Positions 38,114 through 50,435 of a stretch of DNA of 64,000 nucleotides are shown here, piece by piece. The notes below the pieces were generated by a model that was given only the letters and a program-made list of their open reading frames with translations, did not search any database and had not been told where the DNA came from. The translations under genes and the position numbers were made by a program. This DNA comes from Rhexocercosporidium sp. MPI-PUGE-AT-0058 (taxonomy: Eukaryota; Ascomycota; Leotiomycetes; Helotiales): assembly GCA_020746875.1 (NCBI GenBank), contig JAGTJL010000031.1, positions 1 to 64,000 on the forward strand, in the 5' to 3' direction. Position 1 is the stretch's first letter. Each line of letters starts with the position of its first letter.

Positions 38114-39395
38114 ATGGCACCCATTAATATCGGCTTAATAGGATATGGCTTCTCGACGAAGTCCTTCCACCTCCCGTTTATCCTTCCAAACCCAGATCTC
38201 AAAGTCTCTGCATTTCTCCAGAGAGCTGCTGCTCCTTCTCCCGGCTTTGAAACCCAACCAGGGAAGCACTGCACTGTGGACTATCCAGGCGCAAAACACT
38301 ATCAGACTGCTGAAGAGTTCTTCGCAGATACCGCCATTGAGCTAGTGGTCGTCTGTACTGCCCATGATACGCATGCCGAATTTGCCGAGAAGGCTCTCTT
38401 AGCTGGTAAACATGGTGAGTGTTTCACTTATGAAGGATGGACTTCCAAGCTAAATGGCTAATCTATGTGCAAGTTGTCGTTGAGAAACCCTTTACGATCA
38501 GCACTTCTGAAGCAGATCGGGTCATCGCAGCTTCCAAGAAGAGTGGAAAGATCCTCACTGTGTTCCAAAGTAAGTCTACGACATCCACGCAGACTTTATG
38601 AGATGGTTTCTTTTGAAGCGGGGGAACTCCCTCCTACATCCGTTCAAGGTCTAACGCCACCTAGATCGTCGCTACGATTCCGATTTTCTAACCCTCCAAG
38701 ATCTTATCTCCAAATCAGTCTTCGGCGACCTGACCGAGGTTGAGATTCATTACGACTTCGATTTCCCCACGTGGATAGCTTCTTGGACATCACCTAATTA
38801 CAGTCCCGGTCAAGGGATGTTGTTCGGTCTCGGTAGCCACACCATCGATCAAGCACTCACGCTATTCGGTCTCCCATCCAACATCACGGCATTCCATCGT
38901 TCCCTTCGTGGTGTGGACAGTGAGGTCGATGATTCCTTTACCATCATCTTGCAATATACTGGCGAGCAGAGAAATCTCCTCGTCACTATCAAAACAAGTG
39001 TCGTGGCGACGATGCAGAAGCCCCTAAAATTCCTCGTCAGAGGCTATGATGGCTCATTCGTGAAATTCGGAGACGACAAACAAGAATGTCAGATTGCTGC
39101 AGGTCTCACAACGACTTCGCCTAATTTCGGCGTTGAGGATATGAATACGTGGGGATTGCTGACGACTAAGACGAAGGTTTGCAATGAGCAGGTCCTGGAT
39201 GAAGGGTGTGGGAAGTGGGTTGGTCGAATTCCTAGTCTGAAAGGAGATTACGAGGGTTACTATAAAGATTTGGTGGGCACGATCAGAGGAGAACAGGATT
39301 TGGTTGTCAAGCCACAGCAGTCGAGGGACGGAATTCGGATTATTGAGCTGGCGAGGGAGAGTGCTGAAAGGAACTGTACTCTGCCTTTCGGATGA
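38114..39395 (+). CDS. Gfo/Idh/MocA family oxidoreductase
   Basis: Three exons: 38114-38414, 38474-38569 and 38665-39395, frames consistent, giving 375 aa. The N-terminal Rossmann fold shows INIGLIGYGFSTKSFHLPF (about 4-22), then AEEFFADTAIELVVVCTAHDTHAEFAEKALLAGKH. The catalytic EKP motif (VVVEKPFTIS, Lys105) is formed exactly across the first intron, which supports that splice. NRRYDSDFLTL is formed across the second. The C-terminal part has GMLFGLGSHTIDQALTLFG, the usual His-containing motif of the GFO_IDH_MocA C-terminal domain. It probably oxidises or reduces a sugar or sugar-derived substrate with NAD(P); the substrate is not predictable from the sequence. The start codon was chosen as the first ATG before the Rossmann motif. 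Confidence 0.93.
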
Positions 39396-40157
39396 TGAGT
39401 ATAATTTTGAATATTATCCTTGCTTGTGAAAGTTAAAGCAGACTTTTGGCGAACCCTGTTCCAAATTTTGGTGGTGACAAGTAGAGTTCTATTGGGATTG
39501 CCTCGTAACTATTTTCGATGGGCTCGGAATTAAAAGAGATAATTGCATCGTTGGAAGATAGAACGTGACTTTTGAGTCAGTACCTTTTATTTGTACATAG
39601 ACTGATCAGTCTCGGTCAATACACGAGACTCTTTCTATATGCAGTGAAGTTTCCGGCCATGATATGACGTACTGATAGTTCGGATCAATAGCCAGACTGA
39701 ATTTCCTAGAGGACACTACCCAGTAGCTCTTCTTTTGTTACGTTACCAATAGTCTGCTGATATCGTCAGCAGTGACCTCGCTCTATTCCGGGTGACCGGG
39801 TAACTTTCAAGTGTTGAAGGCGTCTTATTCTGCCGATCTCGCAGAAAGGGAAGATAAAGAAATCAACACGGTAGGTCGCTCCATGTACAATTCACAGTTA
39901 CGATGAACCTTGCTTAGAGAGACAGCCATAGAGCTCATGAAGCACGTGTCTGATCTGATCGGGAGAGCAAACGGCCAGAGAATATGAACGCATAGGATCT
40001 CTATTTGAGCTACTATTTCAAATGATCTTTCTATTGAAAACTTGGTACATTCTTTTGGCACATTACAATAAAAGCATACGTATCATACAGTAATAAAACA
40101 AAGCTGAATTCAGACGGTCAAGCGGCGCACATTATCTTCTCTGAACCCTTTTCTCGA
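39396..40157. other. Intergenic between convergent genes
   Basis: 3' flanks of the oxidoreductase (+) and the metal exporter (-). No gene recognised. Confidence 0.5.
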
Positions 40158-41953
40158 CTATGTTTCTTTATCATTCGCTGGCTTCGACTTGAACTTCTGC
40201 TGTATCCTCTTCACGAATGGTTCCTTGACTTCTTTGGACTTAACCTCGTAAAGAGCTTTGTGCTCGGTTGTGATGTCGTGGGAATCTTCGTAGTCAACGT
40301 GCACAAATGCTCGCTCGACATCTCCAAGACCTTGGTATCGTTAGCACTGGGTGAAGCAGGAAAGATGATTGGGATGACATACCTTCTAGCTTCCGTTGTA
40401 AAGTTTCGCTAACATCGTGCGTTACTTGAAGAGTTTCACCTCTATCCATGATAATGTCCACCTCTGCGTAGTATTTGTCGCCAGCGTGGTATGCTCGAAC
40501 CTGTGAGCGCGAAATTTGTCAGCATGTATGTAGTTCCAACAAAACGCTCTGTCAGTGACTTACAGTATCGATCTTCTGAATTCTTTTATCGTGTGTGACA
40601 GAGACATACACAAGCTTGTTTAGGAAGTCCTGTGGAGCGGACTTCCCCACCAAGTACCACATATGCTCAAATGCAGTCGATGCCCACGAGTACAAGATCA
40701 AGCAAGCAATACAGATTGCACCGGTCGGGTCGAGGAACCACACTACGTTGAAGCGACTCCCAACAATCGACATGATTAAGCCAAAAACATTGACTGCGAT
40801 ATCGTTGCGATGATCGATCTAAGAATTTCCATCAGATATATTAACAGGGTTGGTAGACTACCAGACTTACCATGAAGATACCTGCCGCTGGATATCTTCT
40901 GAGAATGAAGCAGTAGACAAAAAGACAGCCTTTTGCAAAGACTGAATAAGTGTTAGAAGGATAAAGATCACCAAAGGACGTAACAAGTATTGCGACTTAC
41001 TGGCGATACAGACAAATGCGATCGGAATGATATGTAGTGCTTCAGAATCATGGGGGCCTCGCACCAAGCTGCGAACAGACTCGATCTAACCGAAGACGTG
41101 AGAAATGCGAGTATTGGTAAGATTCTAGGAGTTACTCACGATCAATTGTACCGAGACCGTAGTCATCAAAGCGCAGAAAAGAATGATTCCAACAGTCTCA
41201 ACGCGCTTACGGCCCTGATTGATATCAGATTCCAAAACGGGCAGGGATGCAACAGATGTGCTCGATCAGACGTACTACTGGAAACTTCTGGACATTCGGC
41301 TTAGCTGCCAATCGAGACGTGATCAACATGATAATCGAGCTGACTAGGTCCATCTGGTAATCATATTAGTACGGGATCACATGCATTGAAAGTAATCAAC
41401 TTCGGGGAGATCCAGATTGTAGACTTACGAAAGCGTCCGCCGCAGTTGCAAAAAGCGACAACGATCCAGTCGATACAGCCGCATACATTTGAATGATGAA
41501 TAGACAGAAATTGCAGACGAAACTAGCGTTGACTGCAAATTTCACCTTACCGCCATTCTTAAGTGCATCGTCGATTTCGAATTGTTCCTCCTCTCCGCTA
41601 CCAAGGTAGGCGTCGATAAGGGCATTCTGACGATTGTAATATTTCTTGACCTTCCTTTGCTTTCGACATGCTCGGGTTGGAACGACCTGCTGTGTGAATT
41701 TGGTTTGGACGGTATCTCGAATATATCCCTTTAGCATGTATGGGTCATCGGATGAGGAAGTGCGCCCTCTTTCGAGGGAGCTGTCCGTTACTAAGATCGG
41801 TTCGATTGGATCAGTTTCGTCAATAATTGCGAGTGGCTTCTGGATTGATCTTGTGGAAGAAGTTGATTGAGAAGCAGAATGTTGTGGCTGAGGGGTAGGG
41901 GAGGAGGAATGAGCAGGCTCAACCTGCTCACGGTCGGCTTGCCGAGAATCCAT
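40158..41953 (-). CDS. Cation diffusion facilitator (CDF) metal exporter, Mn/Fe-type
   Basis: Eight exons: 41953-41429, 41353-41276, 41214-41140, 41085-41001, 40941-40871, 40818-40564, 40500-40383 and 40330-40158, giving 459 aa. A Ser/Pro/Gln-rich N-terminal tail precedes KFAVNASFVCNFCLFIIQMY (TM1), then SLSLFATAADAFMDLVSSII (TM2, Asp173-x3-Asp177), KFPVGRKRVETVGIILFCAL, and IDHRNDIAVNVFGLIM (TM5, Asp280-x3-Asp284). Asp-x3-Asp in both helices is typical of Mn/Fe-type CDFs; Zn-type members have His-x3-Asp. The cytosolic C-terminal domain (VRAYHAGDKYYAEVDIIMDRGETL; HVDYEDSHDITTEHK) is the usual dimerising domain. It probably exports Mn or Fe from the cytosol into an organelle or out of the cell by proton exchange. 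An in-frame ATG at 42142 would add 63 poorly protein-like residues, so 41953 is preferred. Confidence 0.93.
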
Positions 41954-44423
41954 CTGAAAATTGTAGCCGAGGGCAGTTGTGGAAGTACGTGGGGGGTGTT
42001 TGGAGCCGAAGATGGAAGAGTAACCGGCTGGTGAGTCGAGCCGGAGGCTGTGTTCTGCCGAGCAACAGTTAAGAGGTTCAGACGAAAAGGATGATAAAAG
42101 AGGAACAAGAGGACGGAAGAGGTGCTTTCCGGAGATATTCAACGTACGATATCAATGCGAAAACCGAAATCTGATGTCGTGTCGAGAGATGGATATAAGT
42201 AATATCTATCGCCACTGGTGGCATTTGCCACTGGGACCCACCATCTTAGGAGAAGAAACTGGAGGACTTTCTTAACACTTGATGTTTAGGAAAGAATAAG
42301 AGAATGACATCTTGGGACAAGATACTTGCTTGATTCACCTGATACTTTGCATTGATTGCCGAAAAGCATCACAGCTGTCAGAGAGCTGACTTGGCAGTCG
42401 ATGCTCGTGGGGTGATACTCTGGGCAATATAGAAAACACATGACTCTGAGTGCCTGAAAGGTTTCATCCATAACTATAAGTGGAGCGGAGTTACATTCAA
42501 GCAAAAGAGCCAAGCAGAGCCTCGCCAAGCTCGTGCCAAGCGTTGTTGACGGCGGCTCTTCTGTTCATTGGTCCACCAGGGGGTGTAGGATTTCGAGGGA
42601 TTCAGAGCGAAACCCCACGGAAAGGTACTGCTTTCAAACTTGAGCTTATTCTTACGACTGCTAGTCAATTATCATTAAATCGAGTAGTTTGCTTTTGATC
42701 TACGTTAATCAACAATTGTAGTTGATTTTTGGCCGAGTTCCGATCTAAATCCTTCGAGATCCTGCACCCCTACTGGTCCAATCCTTTAAGCATAAAGACC
42801 TCCGAGAGCTAGAAGCGGCAGCATCCATATCCCAGGCTCTTCCCCGGGGTGGATCCGATGTCTTTCATGTTGAAAGTCCCAACGCTTGTCCTATTGGTGA
42901 TGATTCTGAGGCTCGCCAAGTCTCTAAGGTTGGATTTAGGTACGGGCGGCAACGACCCGAAACGCGAGGAGGTTAGAAATAGCCGAGGAACTATTCAACG
43001 ACCAACCAACAGCGTCAAATTCCTCGTCTTCTCCCAGATGCGGGTATTTGTGTTCTTTCTCTCCATTGCGACATCGTCGATCACACGGCAGAGCATATCG
43101 GGGATTTGCTATGCCGAGACTGGGGGCCCGGCTTTACGCCCTCTGACAGCTGGACGACAGGACGAGTGGCATCCATCCGGCAGTTGGGCTGAGAAGCCTA
43201 GAGAGTGGCGTTTTTGGAAGAGTTCTGGAAGCAAATGGCCTGCGGCCACAGGCCCCCCTCTGTATGTGGTCATTCCGTTCTCGGGCTCGCCATTAGTTCT
43301 CGACGATTGCGCCTATTGCTTAATTGTGAGGGCATTGAGTCGACTGAGCATTCACTATGGACTCGACATAAACTTTGCCCAGACTCTTGTATCTTATATC
43401 ACGTGTTGTATATATCTATCGGCGTGTGGGATATTCCGGAATGCTAGTTACTTTTTGGCTGGTTCTTGATTCCCTGAATGTTTCATCATCGGTATTCGCT
43501 ACGATTTCCTCATCATGTATCAGCTGCCAAGCACAAGGAAACCACATTGCCCCTCAAGTAAATCTTGATGCCTCTTGTTATCTTGGCTGCCAAATCCTTT
43601 GCGAGACACTCACAAGCCTTTTAGTGTCACGGCTTGAATGGAACTACGGATCTACGTTGGAGATTAAATATAGTCTTGTATTTGTCAACTAGTCCTGCTA
43701 CTTCTTTTGGAGGCGTCTGTCGGCTGAATGCTGTCAAATGTCGATCTTTACAGGGTACTCAGTGAAGATACCAGGTTGTTCCATATCCTAGAGCTTCCTA
43801 GAGGCTTGTAGACCCTCTCGCAAAATCATGTCATGATGGACAGCAGACTCTTTGCAAACAGTGTATCGACACGAAAAAGCGCTTCATGGCAAGCCACAAA
43901 TCGTTGGTGGTTGCACCTGCATTTTTTGCACTTCTGTATAAAAAGTAAGATCTCCCAACAGGCATCTATTTCCATACATCGGCAAACTTTTTAAGAGTTT
44001 CTGGGCCTTATGCTTATCTTTAGCCCCCGAAGTGAAACTAGCTTCCACAAGGGCCATCCAAGCCGACAACTTCGGCTGGTGCTCAATTACCCCATGGGAA
44101 TTCTCTTGTCAGAGTGCTTGGTGGCTAGTCGAGGCGATCCTACGTTTGGATCATCTTGGCAAGATACCTCGAGCTTCCAGACATGTCCAGCCGGCATCCA
44201 TCGTTACATAGTTTCAGGAAGGTGGAGGCTGGTCTTTCTCATTCTAGAGATTGTATATGTATGCGAAAGCATCTGATATATTCAATGCTCATTTCCATTC
44301 TCATTTTACATTCTTTAACCGGACGAAGCTGTGCTTTTCTATTTCCTTCTCTCTTCTCTTCTCTTCTCTTCTCTTCTTCCTTCATTAAGTGGGCAGGCTC
44401 ACATTTTCTTTCATTTGTTCAGC
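41954..44423. other. Divergent intergenic region between metal transporters
   Basis: About 2.5 kb between the starts of the CDF (-) and ZIP (+) genes. Coding-like fragments occur on the plus strand near 42740-43470, such as LRDPAPLLVQSFKHKDLREL near 42752, but frames are broken and I recognise no family. The right end holds a CT-rich tract. Confidence 0.45.
44349..44377 (+). repeat. (CTCTT)n pyrimidine tract upstream of the ZIP gene
   Basis: About five tandem CTCTT units ending 47 bp before the ATG. CT-rich tracts of this kind are common just upstream of transcription starts in fungal promoters, but this could equally be a plain microsatellite in the leader. Confidence 0.6.
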
Positions 44424-45929
44424 ATGGAGGCTGTACCAGTAGCAAAGCCACAGTGCGGAGGTGGCGGGGCGAATAAGGATGACTATGATTTGCCTCTTCA
44501 TGTGGCAGCCCTCTGTCAGTGAATTATCCAGCAGTCGAAGTTTGCACAAACACTAATAAATCTCTAGTTTTGGTGTTGGCTTTCAGTATCTTTGGTGCCG
44601 GATTTCCTGTTGTAGCAAAGCGAGTCACTTGGATGAAGATTCCACCTAAGCTCTTCTTCTTCTGCAAGCATTTTGGTACAGGTGTACTCATTGCAACAGC
44701 TTTCGTCCATGTAAGAGCTCGACAGCCTCCTACAAGTTTACTTGCTAATACTGCTCAGCTCATTCCTACCGCGTTCCAATCTCTTAATGATCCATGCCTT
44801 CCCGATCTTCTCATCGTCCAGTACCCCGCAATGCCGGGTGTCATAATGATGGCCGCTTTGTTCGCCCTCTTCGTTATTGAAATGGTCCTGAAGTCCAAGA
44901 CGGGGGGTCACTCTCATGGTGGCCCAACAGGCCAGGGTCTTGATGGGCATGCACACGGTCATCCACATGGTCAAGGACTCTCTGCGAAGGGTACCCCACC
45001 TGGAGTCACAACTCAACCACAATCTCAGAATGAGCAACAGTGGAGCGATGACGAGTATCCAGATGAGAAGGATTTGGCATACGTGACGTACAGATGCCAT
45101 TAATCAATTCAATCTAGGCCATTACTAACATGACACAGAGAGACTTCTGAGCCAGATTCAAACTATCCCCGTACTCTTCGACGAAGCGACACAAACTATG
45201 GATCCCAGTCTGAGATGCCACCTTGGTTCCAAGTGTTCTTCGCTCAGTATGTCCGTCAACGAGAGGAGATGAAGAACATGATCATGTCGTATTCCCCACG
45301 CAGAGCACCCATCCCACCTCAGCTCCCGCCAAACACCGATCTTGAGACGGCAATGATGGCTGCCGAACCCGTCATCGATGAAGCAACATACAAGAAGATG
45401 TCTCTCAATATCACACTTCTCGAGGGCGGTATCCTGTTCCACAGTATCTTCGTCGGCATGACTATCTCAATCACTACTGATGGGTTCATTATCCTACTTA
45501 TTGCCATCTTATTCCATCAGTTCTTCGAGGGTCTCGGTCTAGGTAGTCGCATTGCTGCCGTCCCATATCCAAAAGGAACTGCTAGGCCATGGATTCTGGT
45601 TGTGGCATTTGGCACAACAGCTCCAATTGGCCAGGCTATTGGGTTGATTACGAGAAACTCATATGATCCTTCAAGCGCTTTCGCTTTGATCATCGTTGGA
45701 GTTTTTAATGCGATGTAAGTCGATGCAGGCATCTTTACACTGCAACGATACTGACATATTTTCCAGTTCATCCGGTCTCCTGATCTTCGCTGCAACAGTC
45801 GACCTCCTCGCCGAGGACTTCCTGTCCGATGAGGCCCAACTCCTCATGACCAAGAAGATGAAGATATGGGCCTTCACATATGTCCTGATGGGTGCAGCTA
45901 GTATGTCGGTCGTCGGTGCATTCGCATGA
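44424..45929 (+). CDS. ZIP family zinc/iron importer
   Basis: Five exons: 44424-44514, 44568-44710, 44759-45087, 45139-45714 and 45767-45929, all in frame, giving 433 aa. After the short N-terminus MEAVPVAKPQCGGGG comes FLVLAFSIFGAGFPVVAKR (TM1), FCKHFGTGVLIATAFVHLIP (TM2), VIMMAALFALFVIEMVL (TM3), and a long cytosolic loop with a His-rich stretch (GGHSHGG, DGHAHGHPHGQG). TM4 has SLNITLLEGGILFHSIFVGM, and TM5 LFHQFFEGLGLGSRI, which carries the metal-binding His-x3-Glu. Three more helices follow, ending SMSVVGAFA. This is the fungal ZIP type related to yeast Zrt1/Zrt2, taking up Zn (or Fe) into the cytosol. The third donor (GTACAG) was fixed by keeping frame into TETSEPDSNYPR. Confidence 0.94.
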
Positions 45930-46825
45930 TCAATCTACAATGCATCGACAGACCCTGGTATCGGAATGGGGGCGCGCAGCACCCACCCCCGGAATGATTA
46001 TATACAATATCTCACTTCAGTCCTACGCACAGTCACACACTCGCTCGCCTAGATCTAGAGCAAATTCGTCCAGTCATTTCCGATTATCACGAGGGGCAAG
46101 GAATATGCGGGAGTACCGGATGGGATCTGATTCATGGGAAGAAAATGCGGGAGTAATTTTTTTTAAATGAGTGCTGGTAATCAAGAAAAAATCCAAAAAA
46201 AAGTCACTCATTTATGTTTCGTCTCCAAGTAAGCAAGATAAAATTCTCTTATATTCCAAATGTCTTGGTCGTTGCTTTCTTCTTGAATGCTGTCACAATC
46301 TTGGGGTCTGGGGCTCGCACCCGTGGATATGCTCAAATTGAATATCAAGCGAGCAGCCTCTTTTTTTCAGTAAGATATCCGAACACTGTTATTAGCCTTG
46401 GAGGGGGGCGGGGGTTGTGGTATAATTGGGGTGAAATTCGAATGTATATCTAGCATTGCGAAAGCTGTGATATGTCATTCTTGGGTACGGGGGGTTTCGC
46501 ATGCAAACGCAGCCCCCTGGGACGATTGCCCTAGCTCCCGTTCAGGAATATGTCTCACAAGATTCAACACCTATGCTGGCTCTGGTTCTCAGCGCCCTTG
46601 GAGTGTTTGCTGTAAATGACTGTTTCTGGAACAGTTGTGGAGGTCTTTCATGATTGAGTGCATATGGATCGAAGCAGCTTGGAGCAAACACATTATCATC
46701 ACTCTCCCTATACAGCTCCTCCTACTTCTCGTCGAGAGCTGAAACCCTCAATTTCTCTGTACGCTCACCAGTTTCGAGGGGTTTGAGACCCAGCAGGTAT
46801 TCATTTCCCGCCAAAGCTCGGATGA
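45930..46825. other. Intergenic, ZIP 3' flank
   Basis: No gene recognised. Composition is normal, with short A runs near 46150-46205. Confidence 0.5.
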
Positions 46826-47560
46826 ATGATGACTCGGCCAACAAGTATCAATCTCATCACTTCCCTCCATCCTTTTGGGAACACACCCGCCCTTTGCCTG
46901 ACTCAGGAACTTCGTCCAGAAGACCATGCTAATATCTTGTTGTTAGGATGCGGAGACTTCAGAAACATTCCTTTCACGGCCTATGCTGATGCAGCACGGA
47001 GTAAGTGAGGTGTCAGTTCTGGAAAGAATATTGTCAACACGAATGAAGAAACAAGCGAGTAAACTTCATTTATATGTTGCAATATCGAGGGCGCTGTCAT
47101 TGGTAGGATCTCTCTCTCTCTTGCACAGCAATCTCCATAGCTGATGTCTGAAACCACGCAACATCCTAGCTTTCACTCTGTTGCTCGACGACGTCGACGG
47201 ACAACAATATTCAAACATCTAGCAGATCAACTAGTATGTGTATCTCGAGGCCTGCAGAGTGAAAGATTCAGCATCTTCGGCCTCAACGATGTCAAAGATG
47301 GCTGAGTTCAGATCATCATTCTGGTGTCTCACCTCCTCCACGATATTGCCAACCACAGCGTGGTCTTTGACTGTGCTACCCTACCATTGAGTCAAATCAT
47401 GCTGGAACTTGGATCCTTCCTACGTACCGTCATTGAACCGTGGTTCTATACCGTCCACGTCAACAACGTTAAATGAAGCTCTGGAGAGAAGCCCTCCTAG
47501 CTCTAATTGAGCGTTACCAAGAGTGGAAACACAAGCTTACCTGGGAGTAAAAACCTGCTG
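46826..47560 (+). pseudogene. DUF4470 (MYND-associated) protein remnant
   Basis: The block TSLHPFGNTPALCLTQEL then EDHANILLLGCGDFRNIPFT (about 46840-46975) is the characteristic start of the fungal DUF4470 domain, often found with MYND zinc fingers. It ends at a good donor (GTAAGTGAGG, 47001). Further collinear fragments are visible: FICCNIEGAVI near 47071-47100, RNILAFTLLLDDVDGQQYSNI near 47160-47220, then stops. A further coherent stretch, HLLHDIANHSVVFDCATLPL to EPWF near 47325-47450, has an in-frame TGA just before it. LIERYQEWKHKLTWE near 47500-47545 is followed by TAA. The N-terminus and several junctions are missing, so I call a decayed gene. Its former function is unknown. Confidence 0.65.
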
Positions 47561-48876
47561 CTAAGCCTCTATGTGGACTGAAGAAGATCGCGCTCCAGTC
47601 ACATGCTATTGTGGTAATGGAAGATTCCTAGATAAGTTCATCACCGGTGTGTGGAACTGGGCAGTCGCGAGCGAGTTTTCCACTCGTGCAGCAATCTCAC
47701 CTACCTTCCCGGCGTCTTAGGTGGATGGAAGTATGAACGTTAAGGACTTTATTTCTAAACCGATGGTTATTCGTATGAAGTGTTTTTAAGAAGGACGGGG
47801 AAGGTGATGTCTCTTTGTCTACGTGCCCAAAATTCTTGAGGGTTTAATGCTGCTCTCCAGTATGTCATCAGCCTGATTGGAGGGGGCATTAGAAGACTTG
47901 TAGGAGTTCTGCTTAGGATGATAAAACGGAGGAGAATTCGAAGCAGGAAACTTGTCGTGGAATCAAAACCGCCTGCTAATCCTTTATTCTGACTGTTCAA
48001 TATGGATTTCTCAATTCATGTTCCATGCCTGATCCACGCTGCCGTAGCCAAGGATGGACCCACCACTGGAACTGCAACCCTGAAGCTGTTAAAATTCATT
48101 CAAAATATCTCCTGTGTCTGTAGCCTCGAAATTGAATTCACAAAACTTAGCGAGTCGAGCAGAATTTTGAAATTCACACACTGGCAAGAGTGTGCTGAGT
48201 AGAGGATTTGGCTGGAGTGAGTGGAGCCGGTGAGGATCTTGAAGCATGCTTGATATGATTTCTTTTTATGCGGACATTTTCCACTTAATTTCGGTCCGTG
48301 AATCGTGCAACCGAACTCTTTCATCAAACCTTCCGAATGTCGATTGCAGGTTTTGTTTATGTTAGGGATACCGAGTAATTACCGATGAGTCCGACTCAGA
48401 AGTGCATGGAATGGTTTTGCAACTTTCATATGATATTCTCGCCTTTAGGTATTCCTGAAAAAATGCTTCTAGTTATTCTAACGTCAACGTGAAAGGACAT
48501 CTTGTGATATTGCCTCAGGGGTTACGATGTTCTGGTACAGTCAAGGTGGCCGCTAAACGAGGCTGTTCCAGGCCAAGCCTCTGGCAGTGTGATAAGGCTG
48601 TACGCAAAGGGGTTAGTTGGCGCACGAACCAGCTCTTGGAGCTCTTACTCTGAGGGGTAGCCTCTGCATTCCTAGTTAATACAACAACTCTTCCACCTCT
48701 TTAAAATCAACATTTCTTCTGGCAGGAAGCATTGGAGCCGAATGAGGAGGCGGTGAGGCGAGTTCTGCCACGTTTGTTGTCCAGACCCCACCATCCTCCC
48801 CTCCATCACTATTCATCGTCACCTCGAACTTCATTTGACGATACTTTACAACACCAGTAACAACAAGAAGGGCAAT
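47561..48876. other. Intergenic, no gene recognised
   Basis: Short open frames only. The last 150 bp form the probable promoter and leader of the 2EXR gene; the C-rich run CCACCATCCTCCCCTCCATC lies just before the start. Confidence 0.5.
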
Positions 48877-49842
48877 ATGACAGGTTTGACAAACACAATG
48901 TCTTCCAACCTAGAGACATTTCACATCTTCAACAACCTCCCCATAGATCTCCGCCTCATGATCTGGGAAATCACCTTTCCCGAGCGGACCCTCACATTCA
49001 CGCTCTCCAAGTACGACGACCGAGCCGAGGACACACCAGCAAGAGATGTCAGCCCAATGTTCGCAGTCGACAACTCCGATCCACAAGGTCTCTTTGCGGT
49101 TCAATCTCATGTGATCGGACCTGGAGGCAAGCTGATTAACAATGGGCTTCCTCTACCCGAACTTCTTTGTACTGAGAAGCCCGCTCGAGTCATGGCCCTT
49201 TCGGCCTGTAGAGAGTCGAGGGATTTTGCTATTCGAGTTGGGTATCGGCCTTGGAACTTGAAGACTGGCCTGCGCTTGCCTCGCTGGCGAATGATGATTT
49301 GGAATCCTCGGTACGATGTCGTCTTCATTGATGAGAAGCACTCCGCAATCAAAGGACAGCCACTTTTTATCCTCACTGAGAAGTTCAAGAATAGTTTCCC
49401 GAAACAGGCTAAGGAGTTGAGATCTATTGCTCTGTACACAAGCCACTGGAATCAGAAAACACCGGATGAGAGAGTCATGGTTGAGAAATGGGTTGGGTTT
49501 GAAAGCCTGACGAGAATAATTGCTGTGATGGATAAAGAATACGAGACAGCCAGGGTGACCAATCTCACGGGTGCAACATTGAACTTGTGGATCGATCAGG
49601 GTGCTCTTTCTGGGCTTGGCAGTGGAGATGGGAGCACACTAAAGAAACCGAAAGGAGTGGTTTTCCCGAAAGACTTGGAGAACGATTTGCAGCTAGGCAA
49701 GAAAGCTCGGAATAAATGGTCAAACTGGGTGGTGCCAACTGTTACCCTGACCGACCCAGGCAGGCTTGCTCAAGGGAACACGAACGGACTAGAGCTGAGA
49801 TTACGTTGCTCACCTTGCGCCGATTTGCATGCCCACTACTAA
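48877..49842 (+). CDS. 2EXR-domain protein
   Basis: A single exon of 321 aa. Near the N-terminus is FHIFNNLPIDLRLMIWEITF (about 14-33), the defining motif of the fungal 2EXR family (F-x-F-x-x-LP-x-E/D-LR-x-x-IW). Other expected blocks are ALSACRESRDFAIRVGYRPW (about 105-124) and YDVVFIDEKH. These proteins are abundant in Leotiomycetes and Sordariomycetes, and their function is unknown. The first in-frame ATG is used; a second at 48898 gives a start closer to the motif and is equally possible. No signal peptide or membrane segment is seen, so it is probably cytosolic or nuclear. Confidence 0.88.
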   Translation: MTGLTNTMSSNLETFHIFNNLPIDLRLMIWEITFPERTLTFTLSKYDDRAEDTPARDVSPMFAVDNSDPQGLFAVQSHVIGPGGKLINNGLPLPELLCTEKPARVMALSACRESRDFAIRVGYRPWNLKTGLRLPRWRMMIWNPRYDVVFIDEKHSAIKGQPLFILTEKFKNSFPKQAKELRSIALYTSHWNQKTPDERVMVEKWVGFESLTRIIAVMDKEYETARVTNLTGATLNLWIDQGALSGLGSGDGSTLKKPKGVVFPKDLENDLQLGKKARNKWSNWVVPTVTLTDPGRLAQGNTNGLELRLRCSPCADLHAHY

Positions 49843-50435
49843 TGAAAAGGATGGGAGGAGCTCACAGGATTTTGGACTTTCTAAGTAGGCAGCTGTCGAG
49901 GTGGTTTTCTTGGATTTCTTGCCTTGTCGCTTGATGGCTGCGTAGATATCTGAGTTATCACGCCTGGATATCCCAGGCCAGCATTGGATTCGGCTCCATC
50001 TCCCTGATCAGAGCCGAAACAATCGAGGCTCTCGAATATTGGAGTCCGGAATCGACTCACTATTGCGAGTTCAGCAGACAATTATGCCGGCTTGTGTGAC
50101 TGGAGATCTTCGGCGCCTCTTGTGCACAAATACATGCCCGAAAGCTTATCCGATCACTTGCAGCAGGTCTTCGCCATGGATTTCTTCCTTCTTCAATTTG
50201 TGATTGGCTATCTGTGAGATGGCCCCTCGATCATGAGGCTCGAGATGTGGTTGCACGACATCAACCCCGCATTTCGAATTCGCCTCCTCAGTAGGACCAG
50301 CAGTAAGACGGAGAGATTCGGTTCTGGCTATATACAGACGGACAGCTTCATAGCGTTTCCATTTATGTCTGGTCTTCCAATCCGCCAATTTCTCTTTCGA
50401 TTGCCTTCAAGATCAAATAGATCTAGCGTTGAAGA
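49843..50435. other. Intergenic between 2EXR and Cys-rich genes
   Basis: No gene recognised. It serves as the upstream region of the Cys-rich secreted-protein gene. Confidence 0.5.

Noticed and set aside
42849..43469. 206-codon plus-strand open frame as one gene
   Set aside because: The protein lacks any recognisable motif, and a better coding-like reading of its left part is in another frame; kept only as an uncertain fragment region.
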